In this document: piece after piece, positions 10,545 through 20,812 of the stretch
How the letters are laid out: each line of letters opens with the position of its first letter
Position numbering within the stretch: the stretch's first letter is position 1
NCBI GenBank assembly: GCA_002179805.1
Contig: NAVB01000061.1
Span: forward strand, 1 to 64,000
From: Acanthamoeba lenticulata
Taxonomy: Eukaryota; Discosea; Longamoebia; Acanthamoebidae
DNA length: 64,000 bases
Reading direction: 5' to 3'
Position numbers and translations under genes: made by a program
The notes under the pieces: generated by a model
Database searches by the model: none
The model's input: the letters and a program-made list of their open reading frames with translations, nothing else
What the model was told of the DNA's origin: nothing

Positions 10545-11627
10545 TTAGAGGAAGATGCTGGTCTTGGGGAGGGAAAGGCGCGCGTTGAAGGCCTTGGTGG
10601 CCGCTTGCGTGCGCTGGACGTCGAGCTGCGGCAGCGGCGCCGCCGATGGGCCGAGGAGGCTGCTGTCGGCGGCGAGCACCGTCGCGAAGCCCTGCACGGC
10701 CTCCACGCCCAGGCGGCCGCCCGGCTCCTCGCCCAGCACGCTCACCACGAGCCGTCCCACCTGCCCTCGCCGCTCCAACTGTCCCGGGCCGCTCGGTCAG
10801 CGCAATTATAAAATAAAATAGTTAAAAAAACAAATGTAAAATGTAAAATATTTATACTTTTTAATACTAATGATGCAAAAAAGGCCAACGTACGTGAGAG
10901 AGCAGGGCCGCGGCAGCACCCTCGACCATGTTGGGCACTTCCAGGTAGGGGCACGCCACAGGCGCGCCGCCCTCGCGGCGAGCGCGCGCGGCCTGGGTCT
11001 CGAGCAGGCGCAGGGTGGCGGTCGACTCGCGGGCGCCCGCGTGGAGGTACTCGTGTCGGCTCAGGCTGTGCAGGATCAGCGTCGCCTCGGCGCCCGGCAG
11101 AGGCAGGTGTTGCGCGAGAAGGCGGGCAAAGCCAAAGGCCTGGTCGGCCGGCACGGCCTTGACGCCCAGCACGAGCAGCGTGGCGTCGTCCAGGCGGTGG
11201 ACCGTGGCCAGTTCCTCGCTCTTGCCGCTCTCGCTCTACAAAGCAGGACGTGTGTGTACGCGTGTGAGAACAGATGCAAAACGCATACGCGTGTGTGCGG
11301 TGAAAGAGCAAGACGTGCCGCGGGCGGTAGCAGAACGCGGGCGAGCGGAGGCGCTTGCAGGCGGTCGGCCCAGGCGCAGCTGGCGAACACGGAGCCGGCC
11401 CCGTAGAGCGCCACCACGAGCTGCCTCACGCCCGAGGAGGGCACGGAGGCTCCAGCTTCCACCTGCCCGGGAATGATCAGCTTCTTGGGGTCGTCGATTA
11501 GCAACAAATCGACACGTACCTGAAAAACGGGGGCAGGCGCTTGAGGCTGTGACTCGCCGTCATCTTCGTCTTCCCATGTGTGATCCCAAGCGTCTTGCTC
11601 CACGAGAGATGCAAAATGCGACAACAT
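10545..11627 (-). CDS. PSMG1: Proteasome assembly chaperone 1 (PSMG1/PAC1-like)
   Basis: The proposed start is ATG at 11627 (MLSHFASLVEQDAWDH). The first exon continues through 'VRVDLLLIDDPKKLIIPGQ', comparable to human 'LEVSLLEKYPCSKFIIAIG'. The middle exon runs 11235-10894 and carries 'HRLDDATLLVLGVKAVPADQ' and, near its end, 'CPYLEVPNMVEGAAAALLSH', matching the human signature 'CPLLEQPNIVHDLPAAVLSY'. The last exon (10778-10545) holds 'VEAVQGFATVLA', corresponding to 'VEAFKPILSTR'. PAC1 pairs with PAC2 to seed the 20S proteasome alpha ring. The donor of the first intron (in 11236-11360) could not be fixed by eye. The gene is divergent from RBM19, with start codons about 234 bp apart. Confidence 0.75.
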
Positions 11628-11860
11628 GCTGGCCAGCAAAGACACGTAGCGGGATCAAACTCTCTGATCTTGTTGTTCTGCACCTCACCTTTTGCTGGTG
11701 CTTTTTTTGTTGCTTTTTTATTTCTGTCCATTTTCTCGAATTCCAACTGCTTTCTCGCATACCGACGGAAGAACTCTTCCATTTGGCAACTTGGCACAGT
11801 ACTTGCATCTTCAGGCCCAACACAAATTTGTTCTGTTTGGCAAACCACGAACCTGAAACC
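11628..11860. promoter_or_regulatory. Bidirectional promoter interval, PSMG1-like / RBM19
   Basis: About 230 bp separate two divergent start codons (11627 minus, 11861 plus), so both promoters must share this stretch. It is markedly more AT-rich than the flanking exons and has several T-tracts. No TATA box is obvious. The minus-strand open frame across it is not supported by homology. Confidence 0.5.
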
Positions 11861-14800
11861 ATGTACGTTCCTCCAACGAATCGTGAAATCACCAGCAGAT
11901 GGGCTAAATGCAGCCAATTCTGGTTCAGGTCCGCGCAACCAACATCACGCCTTTGCGTGAAGAACATACCCAAGCACATCAAGGAAGACAGACTCCGCCA
12001 ACACTTTGCACAACGGGGCGAGGTCACGGATGTCAAGATCATGAAGACTGCGTACGGCCGATTCTCTGCTAAATTTGTTGCGATTTTTCCTCATTTAATC
12101 CAATTTATTGTTCCTCGTTGTGTTCTTGCAGCGATGGGCGGTCGCGCCTGTTTGGCTTCATCGGCTTTCGCACGGAGAAGGAGGCCAAGGGCGCCATGAA
12201 CTATTTCAACAACACTTTCATCGACACATCCAAGATCAGCGTGGAGATGGCCAGGCCCGTACGTGTCCCCACCCACCTCTCCTTCTCCGTGCGCGCCACA
12301 CGCACCTCACACACGCACACGCGTGCTCTTCCTCGTACTGTTGCCGCGCGCATCACAACAGCTCGGCGACAACGCGTTGCCGCGTCCGTGGAGTAAATAC
12401 TCCAAGGGCAGCTCCCGCTTCGACCAGATCGGTACGCCTCGCGACTCTCTCTTGGCATGATGACGATGACGATACGGGAAGAGCTCACGCGCGCACGTGT
12501 GTGGTGCGCAGAGCAACGAAAGAAGGACCAGGAGGAGAAGAAGGAGGCGGCGGAAGAGAGGAAGAAGGAGGCGCTCGAGCGCAAGCGCAAGTGGAAGGAC
12601 ATCCTTGAGGTCAAGGAGGAGCTCGCCAAGGAGGACCCGCAACTGCTCACCGTTCGTGCCCGTTGTTGTTGTCGTCGTTGTTGTTGATGGCTAACCACTG
12701 TCATGACCACGATCACCATCACCACCAGGACTTCTTGTCGTCGACCAGGTCCAGGGCCTCGGCCGACGGGCGCAAGGTGTGGGCCAACGATCTGCTGTTG
12801 CCCACCCCGAGCGAGGCACCGGCCAAGCCCGTGGTCAAGCAGGTCCGTCTTTTTCTTCTTACAATTTATTAATTTTATTTTCTTTTTCAAAAAGAAACAA
12901 ATCATGAACGAAAATGCTGATATCAATTTATAAATGCAATTTATAGGTGAAGAAGCGGAAGCTGGATGAAGGCGAGGTGGTGAAGGAGGTGACCCTGGCT
13001 GTGCGCAACAAGAAGCCCGGCGGAGAGGGCCAGGTGCTCAAGAAGACCCACCTCAAGTTTGACGACTCTGGTACGTCCCTTGTGCCGTCGTCCTCATCAT
13101 CATCATCATCGTCATCTTCGTCATAGTCGTGCATCAATGTTGACGTCGTCCCGTCTCTCGCGTTCGGGACTGGTGCAGACGGCTCGGACAGTGACGACAT
13201 GTACGAGGACATGCCCGCGGCCACGGCCACGGCCGCTTCGGGCCAGACGAGCAGCAGCACCGCCGCAGCCGGCGCCTTGCCCACCATGTCCGTCAGCGAC
13301 CTCATGCGATTAGGCGACAACGGGGAGGACGATGATGATGACGATGATGAGGACGACGGCGTCGACCAAGATGGCGCTGGTGAGGACGAAGGTGAAGATG
13401 AAGGTGAAGGTGAAGAAGACGAAATGGAGAAGGAAGAGGGTGACAAGAAGAAGAAGAAGAAGGAAGAGAAGGTGGGAGAGGAGGTCAAGCAAGAAAAAGA
13501 GGACGAAAAAGAAAAGGAAGAAGGAGAAGCAGAGGAGGGAGAAGACGATCCCGGCCGGCTCTATGTGCGTAACCTGCCCTACTCGACGACGGAGGATGAG
13601 CTCCACAAGCTCTTCAAGAAGCACGGCGACGTGTCCGAGGTCCACATGCCCATCGACCGCGAGACCAAGAAGCCCCGCGGCTTTGCCTACATCACCTTCA
13701 TGCTGCCGGAGAACGCCGCCAAGGCCCTCACCGCCCTCGACGGCTCCATCTTCCAGGCACGCCTCTCTGCTGACGTGGGCATGACGTGGCGGCCAACCAT
13801 GCTGACGTGGGCATGACGTGGCGGGGCCACACACACAGGGGCGGGTGATGCACGTGATGCCGGCCAAGGCGGCCCCGGTGTCGCTGCCGCCGGAGAAGGA
13901 CGCCGACGGCACGTCGGCGTCGTCCTTCCGCCAGAAGAAGGAGCAGAAGCTCAAGGAGACCAGCTCGTCGTCGCACAACTGGAACCCCTTCTACATGAAG
14001 TCGGACGCCGTGCTGGACGCCGTGGCGGCCAACCTGGGCGTGACCAAGCAGGAGATCCTCAACCCGGAGGACGGCAACATGTCCACGCGCGTGGCCATTG
14101 CCGAGACCCGCATCATCGCCGAGACCAAGGCCTACCTCAAGAGTGTACCGCCTCCTTTCCATTCCTTTTTCCTTTATTTTTTATAAATTAGTTGAATACT
14201 ATTTTCTGAAATATTTCAATTTTAATATTCATTTGTGTTTCGCAAACTGTAGGAGGGCATCAACTTGGAGGGCATCACGGCCATCATGGCGGCCGACGCC
14301 AAGGTGGAGCGAAGCAGGAACATGATCCTGGTCAAGAACATCCCCTACCAGACCAAGCTCGAGGAGCTCCGCGACATGTTCTCTAAGTTTGGCAGCATCT
14401 CCCGAGTACGCCCCACTTTCAAATTTATTATTATTATTTATTATTGTAATTGTGGGGTGATAAACACTAAAACTAAATTGAATTTAAATTTTTCTTACAA
14501 AAAAAGGTGATCTTGCCGCCGACACGAACGATGGCGCTGATCGAGTACCTGGAGCCGAGCGAGGCGCGGCGTGGATTCAAGCACCTGGCCTACACGCGGT
14601 TCCACCACGTCCCGCTCTACCTCGAGTGGGCCCCGCTGGCCATCATCGGCAAGAAGCCCGAGCGGTCCGGCGACCACGAGAACGAAGATGGTGACGAGGA
14701 GGAGGAAGAAGAGGAAGAGACGACGACGACGGCGGTGACCGACAAGAAGAAGCTGCTCGAGGCCGAGGATATGGAGCGACTCGAGGGCACGACGCTGTTT

Positions 14801-15598
14801 GTGAAGAACCTCAACTTCAAGTCGACGGAGGAGGGCATGCGCAGCATGTTCGAGCAGGTGGCCCCGGTGCGCAGCGTGACGGTGGCCAAGAGGAAGGACG
14901 TCAAGAACGGCGGGCAGCTCCGGTCGCTCGGCTACGGCTTCGTCGAGTTTGTCAAGCGCGACGGCGCGCTCAAGGCCATCAAGCAGCTGCAGGGCAAGAT
15001 GCTCGACAACCACGCCCTCCAGCTCTCGTTCGCCCAGGGCGGTCGCAAGGCGGCGGACACCAAGAAGCAGGGCGAGCAGCGCAAGAACCAGGCCAGCCTC
15101 GCGGTCAAGCCCACCTGCACCATCCTCGTCAAGAACGTCGCCTTCGAGGCCACCAAGGCCGAGATTCGCGAGCTCTTTGCGTACGCCCGCGACTTTTTTA
15201 TTATCATTATTATTAATTTTTTACAATTGTATCATTTCTTTATTATTGTTTCTTCATTTTTTTTGCAATTTTTAAACTTATCTCTGTTCTTACCATTCAA
15301 AACAAAACAGGGCTTTCGGTCAGCTCAAGAGCGTGCGCATGCCCAAGAAGATGGACGGCCGCACGCGCGGTTTCGCGTTCGTGGACTTTATCACGAAGCA
15401 GGAGGCCAAGAACGCCTACCAGAGCCTGCAGGACACCCATCTCTACGGCCGCCATCTTGGTACGTCTTTTTGTTTTGTTTCACAACTTTGCATAATTTCA
15501 AACTCACACGCGCATATATCACGACAGTGCTCGAGTTTGTGCAGAACAGCATGGCTTCGGCGCAGACGGCCAGGACCAACACCGAGCAGGACTCGTGA
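11861..15598 (+). CDS. RBM19: Multiple RNA-binding-domain protein RBM19/Mrd1 (ribosome biogenesis)
   Basis: About thirteen exons. The proposed start codon is split: AT at 11861-11862, then G at 11929, giving [17 protein letters not shown], comparable to human MSRLIVKNLP. Several RRMs follow: RRM1 (LCVKNI...LFGFIGF); '[10 protein letters not shown]...GFAYITF' around 13558-13720; '[14 protein letters not shown]' around 14320; '[13 protein letters not shown]...GYGFVEF' around 14790-14950; and '[12 protein letters not shown]...[15 protein letters not shown]' ending at 15311-15459. Linkers match RBM19, such as '[16 protein letters not shown]', '[11 protein letters not shown]', '[18 protein letters not shown]' and 'LYGRHLVLEF'. 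A long acidic/lysine segment lies in exon 13179-13756. RBM19/Mrd1 binds the nascent 35S pre-rRNA and U3 snoRNP for 18S processing. One intron, 13757-13838, appears to be GC-AG. Last exon 15528-15598. Confidence 0.92.
13757..13838 (+). other. GC-AG intron with internal 24-bp tandem duplication
   Basis: Homology requires the exon ending ...SIFQ (CAG at 13756) to join GRVMHVMP at 13839. The intervening 82 nt starts GCACGC and ends CACACAG, so the donor is GC. The intron holds two copies of a 24-mer beginning GCTGACGTGGGC, at 13769-13792 and 13801-13824. Confidence 0.75.
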
Positions 15599-15735
15599 GG
15601 CGAGTTGGCCATCGAAAGATAACAATAAAATTTTGGTTTTTGAAAACACATTTCCTTTTGCTCTTTCTTTCCATTTTTTGCAATTTCTTTTGCGAGATTG
15701 ATTGATCCTTGGGGGTGTGGTGTTCCCAAAGAAGG

Positions 15736-18700
15736 ATGTTCAAGAAGGCGCCCCTCAGTGCCGAGTCACTGATAGAGCAAGAGGTGCGGCAGCTCTTTGA
15801 ACGCCACACCATCGCCGAAATCAAAGTGCGCGAGGATTTCACCAGGTGCTCCCTCCCCCACCTCGTGTTACACGTCATCACATCAGCATACGTGAGGAAC
15901 AGATTCCTCTGCTTCTTTTGGCCAGCAGTCCTGTGTTAACACTCGCTCCCCTCTCTTTCTCTGTTTGCCTCTTTGCTTCTTCATCGCTCCTCAGAGATGA
16001 GATCGAGAAAAAGAAGCAGGAACTGCGCCGCCTCGTCGGGTACGTACAACTCTGGCCCCAACAACACGCCACAAGAACACCAACAAGACCAAGAAGAAGG
16101 TGCTCACTCACACTTGACGCATGTGACCTTCCCCCAACCCAAAGGACGCGGTACCGCGACCTGATCGACTCGGCCGACTCGGTCATCGCCATGAAGACGG
16201 CGGCCGAGGGCCTCGCCGGCTGCTTCGAGCGGCTCGACCACCACACGGGCCGCCTTCTTGCCCACTTGCGCAAGCCCGCCGCCACCGTCGACGGCGCCGC
16301 GCCGCAGCAGCCACAACAGCAGCAGCCCACGACAGCGACGGCCGCGGCCACGGCCGAGGACAACCGGGTGGACCAACGGCGGCAGCAGTACCATGTGGCG
16401 CTGCAGGTGAAGCTGCTGGTGGACGCGCCCGAGCAGATCTGGTCGAGCGTGGAGGCCAACGACTACCTCAAGGCCACCCTCCTCTACACCCGGGCCGAGC
16501 AGGCCCACTCGCGCCTCGTCCACGACCCGGCCTCGGCCCCGCTCCTCGTATCAACTCCTCTTCCCTCCTCTCTTGTTCTTTTTCTAATTATTTTTATCGG
16601 TTTCATAATTTTAAATTTTTTTTACTTTTTCTTAACAAAAATCCCAATTTTACACAGAAATCGATTCCGCTGATGCCGCGGCAGTGGTCGCTGATCAGCC
16701 AGTTCCCGAGCGAGATCCGACAGAACGCGCGCGCTCAGCTCCAGAAGAGCGGCGTCTCGCCCGAGGTCGGCCTCGCCCCTCCCCCCCCCCATTGCGCCCT
16801 CGCGTGTGGCTGACTCGGCCCGGGCCTTGTGTTGTGTTGGTGGCTGGGTGGGTGAGCAGCACTACGCGGGGTCGCTGTGCGCGCTGATCCTGCTGGACCG
16901 CCTGTCGGTCACGCAGACCCTCAACGTGTTCCTCGAGGCCCAGAAGAGCCTCGTCCTCTCCCTCTTTGACGCCTCCACGCCCGATTCCATCTCCGGCCTC
17001 CCGCTCGGTACCCGGCCCATCGCCCCTCTGGCTTGTCTGTTGTCTGGTGTCGACACGTCGACATGTTGGATCTGACGAATGGGGGGCGTGTGCCGTCCAC
17101 ACCGCATCAGAGGAACTGGCGGAGCGCATGTGCCGGCTGGTGACGCTCGTGCAGCACGCCCTGTTCCACATGGGCATCGTCTTCTCGTCCCACTTTGCCG
17201 CCACGGCCTTTGGCCTTCCGGCCTCCCTCCTCACCCAGGCCCTCCGCTCCCCCGAGACCACCCTCTTCACCTCCTCCTCCGCCTCCTCTTCTACATCCTC
17301 CTCTTCTCCACCTTCATCTTCCTCCTCCTCCTCCTCCTCTTCTTCAACGTCATCACCATCGTCTTCTCCATCAACGTCGCCGTTGTTGCCGGCGTCCACG
17401 TGCGTCGCCCGCCTTGAGCCGCGCTCGTCTTTCAGACGTTCACGCTGACGGGGGCGTGGGCCGCGTGGGACAGGAGCGTCACGGAGGCCGACTTGGAGAA
17501 GGGCTGCCGGACGTGGCTCGAGTCGGTGGCCGAGAGCCTCCGGTGGGGCCTCCGTCACGCCCTCCTCCAGACCAAGCTCGCCAAGTACGTCACGCGAGGA
17601 ATCTGGAATGTGTGGAATGCACGACTGCGGCGTGGAATGACGAGCATGCGCGCGTGTGTGCTGGAGCAGGGATCTGGACTACATACGGCAGCGCGTGCTG
17701 CAGGTGATGGACAACCCCGAGTTCCCGGCCGTGCCGGGCGAGGTCACCAAGTTCCCGTCGGCCGACGAGATCTGGCGGCAGGTGTGCGGGCTGGTGATCA
17801 AGCGCCCGGGCCTCGACGTGTGGGACTTCATGTTCCACGAGGCCTTTGCCGAGGCCTCGCGCCACGTCGTCCAGCTCTGGTTCCAGTCGGTCAACCTGGG
17901 CCTGACCGCCTCCGACGCCCTCCCGCACCTCCTCCGCACCGACGACGGTTCGAATCCCGCCGCCATTCGTACTTGTCGGCACTGAAGCGCTCACATTTTG
18001 ATGCGTTGCAATGCAACGCACAGAGCTGTCCATTGGGCACTACGTGTGGCGCATGGACAGCGCCGGCCTTGGTAGCGGCAGCAGCCGCGCGGTGGCGCTG
18101 GGGGCGTCAGGCGCGGTGGGCTCCCGTGGCCGCGGGGAGCCCCTCGAGACGCTCAAGCAGAAGGCGGCCACGCTCACTCCGCGCCTCTCCGAGCTGGTCG
18201 CCCACTTTGACCTCCAGCTCGAGGCCTGCCTGCTCGACCTCGCCCACCTCTTCTCCCTTCTCGCCGCCCCCGGCGCCGCCTCCGGTTCGCCCCGCCTTTC
18301 TCGCCCCATCGGTGCGACAGTTTGGCTCACGTGTTGCGTTGTTGTCGCCCCGCGTTTTGTCGCCCCGCCCTCAGACCTGGGCTCGGGCTCGGGCGCGTAC
18401 AGCACGCGGGCGACGACGGCCTCGCCCAGCAGGCGACGCCTGGGCGACTCGGGGACAATCAACACAACGACCACGGTGGCGGCCTATCTGAGCGACGACG
18501 AGGCCGAGCGCGAGACGCGCCGGCGCGACCGCGAGGAGAAGGAGCGGGCCCGCCAGCTTCAGCTTCGCGAGTTCATGCAGGAGACTTGCTTCAAGGCCAT
18601 CTCTGCTCTCCTTGCCCAGCTCGACGACAAGCTCTCTGCGCTCGCCCCGGTGCGCCTCTCGCTCCGCCTTTTCGCCCCACGCCTCTCGGGCACTGAGCGT

Positions 18701-20772
18701 GGTTCACTGACGGGCGAAAATTTGGGGCGACAACAGAGCGCGACGGGCGGGAAAGAGGGCGCGATGAGCGTAGAGGAGCGAACCGAGCAGGCGCTCTTCG
18801 TGGGCCGGGCCTGCCGCGCGCTCATGCAGCACTCGACCCAGCTCAAGCGCATCTTCACCAGCCTCAAGGCCTCTTCCCTCCTCTCTGGCACGTCGTCTAC
18901 ATCGCCCCCCCCCCGCTGACGTCATCCTGCTGACGTCACGCCGTCGTGGGTCCAGACTCCGGTTCGCTGAAGCACAGCGGCAAGTCGACGACCTACTCGT
19001 CCTACCTGGCCTCAAAAGCCCACCAGCGACGGATCGCCCTCAAGAACCTCCTCGCCGAAGACGAGACCGAGGTCCACCCGAAGCTGATCGAGCTCCAGTC
19101 GTCGTTCCGGCGAATCGCGCTCCGGGCCCACGTCCGCTGGGCCAACACGCTCGCCCACTCGCTCCGTGCGCCTCCTCTCCTCCCCCCCCCCCGCGGAAAG
19201 AACGAGAAAAGCGAAAAAGAACGAAGGCCTGACGCGTGCGTGTGCGCTTCTTTCTGTGTTTGCGTTGCAGTCGTACGGCTCGGGGAGGCCCTGCAGGCCG
19301 ACGACTGGGCCGAGCGCGAGAGGCGGCGGCTGCAATGGCAGCCCATCACCGTCGCCGTCGAGGCGGCCCTCGAGGGTACGCAAACGCCCCCCCCCCGGGT
19401 GTGCGCGACCCATAATTTACGCGCGTGTATGCGGTACGCGCGCGTGTGCGGTATGTGCGGTATGTGCGTGTGTGCGGTGCATAGAGGGGAAGCAGCAGCA
19501 GAAGGAAAAGGTGGTGGTGGAGGAGACGTTCTACCTGCCGTACCAGGGCTCGCCCTACGTGCTGTCGTTCCTGTTCTCGGCCTGCCGCGAGATCCACCGC
19601 ACCTTCGCCCACGCGCCCGACTCGGCCGTCCTCCACTACCTCGCCACCCAGCTCCTCGTCGGGTCCGTGCCCGCCCCGTGTTCGCCCCGTGTTCGCCCCG
19701 TGTTCGCCCCGTGTTCGTCTGAGGCTGACGAGGGGCGAACGCGGGGCGAATAACACATACACACACACAGCGTGTGCGGGCACTACTGGCGGCTGGCCAA
19801 TGCGGGCGAGATGCGCGACCGCGTGAGCAAGGAGGGCGCCATCCAGCTCATGTTTGACGCGCGCTTCCTGTGCGACGTGCTGACCGCCGGCGCCGCGCCG
19901 TCGACGAGCGACGCCGACCTGGCCCAGGCCGTGCGCGCCGAGGCCTGCTCGCCGCTGGCCCAGCAGGAGGGCCTGGCCGAGCCCGCCGCCCTGCGCGACC
20001 GCGTCAAGGCCATCCACCACCAGCTCGAAGCCTGGGTGCGTGCCTCGCATACCACTGCGCTGATGTCATGCTGACGTCAGGCTGACGCGTGTACGGTGCG
20101 CCAGCTGGACCCGATCGACCGCGCCTTCTACGCGCCGCACGTGAGCCGCATGGTGCAGCAGTGCTACGCACGGTCGGCCGCCCTCCTCGGGCCGCTCGTC
20201 TCGCTCCACCCGCTCTACACCGACGTGTACCTCTTCCTCGCCTCCTCCCTCTCTCGCACCGCACACACGCGAATGACACACACGCGCGCGTGTGTGTTCT
20301 CCGGAGCAGGAAGGTGCAGAGCGCGCACGGGGACCAGTACAACACGCTGCCGATGGTGGCGTCGGCGCCGCGCTTCCGCTACCTGCCCATCACCACCGGC
20401 GCGACGGCCGGCGAAGGCGGCGGCGGCGGCGCGGCCGGCAAGGGCGGCAGGCCGGGCGACATGAGGGACGCGGGCGCCGCGGCCAGCCCGGCCCTGACCA
20501 GCACGTTTGGGCTCGACACCGTGGCGTCCCACGTGAACGCGGCGGGCGGCTTCGTGCGGCTGCCGAGCTCGCCCTCGGTCTCGCTCTCGCCCACGCCGTC
20601 GGCCTCCACGGTGGGCGGCGCCGACGAGGCCAGCGGGGCGTCGGGGTCGTTCATGGAGCAGATGGGCCGCAAGTTTGGCGGGTGGGGCGGCTTCCTCGCC
20701 GAGGAGGCGCTCGGCGCGTCGCCCTTCCGGTCCTTCCTGTCCTCGTCCTCCTCCTCCTCGCCCACTTCTTGA
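15736..20772 (+). CDS. COG1: Conserved oligomeric Golgi complex subunit 1 (COG1)
   Basis: A large gene with more than a dozen exons. It starts MFKKAPLSAESLIEQEVRQLF; the first exon ends at 15845 and the second begins 15995 (RDEIEKKKQELRRLVG), joining to 'TRYRDLIDSADSVIAM'. This reproduces human COG1 'EIEHKKEELRQMVGERYRDLIEAADTI'. 'HVALQVKLLVDAPEQIWSSVEA' corresponds to 'MAAQIKLLLEIPEKIWSSMEA'. 'PYQGSPYVLSFLFSACREIHR' and 'LDPIDRAFYAPHVSRMV' match the C-terminal 'PSWYVQSFLFSLCQEINR' and 'IDPFDLDVFTPHL'. 'NTLPMVASAPRFRYLPI' matches 'NILPLASSQIRFGLLPL'. COG1 is in lobe A of the COG tethering complex in retrograde intra-Golgi transport. The C-terminus is Ser-rich. Its introns contain the clearest inverted repeats of the window (16.8, 18.7 and 19.7 kb). 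Confidence 0.9.
18655..18737 (+). repeat. COG1 intron with perfect 9-bp inverted repeat
   Basis: Within this intron TTTTCGCCC, near the donor, is the reverse complement of GGGCGAAAA, near the acceptor. The excised RNA could fold into a stem that brings the splice sites together. The neighbouring introns at 18.3 and 19.7 kb reuse the same CGCCCC / GGGGCG words. Confidence 0.6.
19674..19772 (+). repeat. COG1 intron made of tandem TTCGCCCCGTG units and their inverse
   Basis: Three to four direct copies of an 11-mer containing GTTCGCCCCGT are followed, after a short GTCTGAGGCTGAC hinge, by GAGGGGCGAAC and GCGGGGCGAA, the inverse units. The intron then ends in a CA-repeat and CAG. It can form a long hairpin occupying most of the intron. 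Confidence 0.65.
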
Positions 20773-20812
20773 GCAAAACTCTTGCGAATACAACTTTTAT
20801 TCTTGGGACCAA

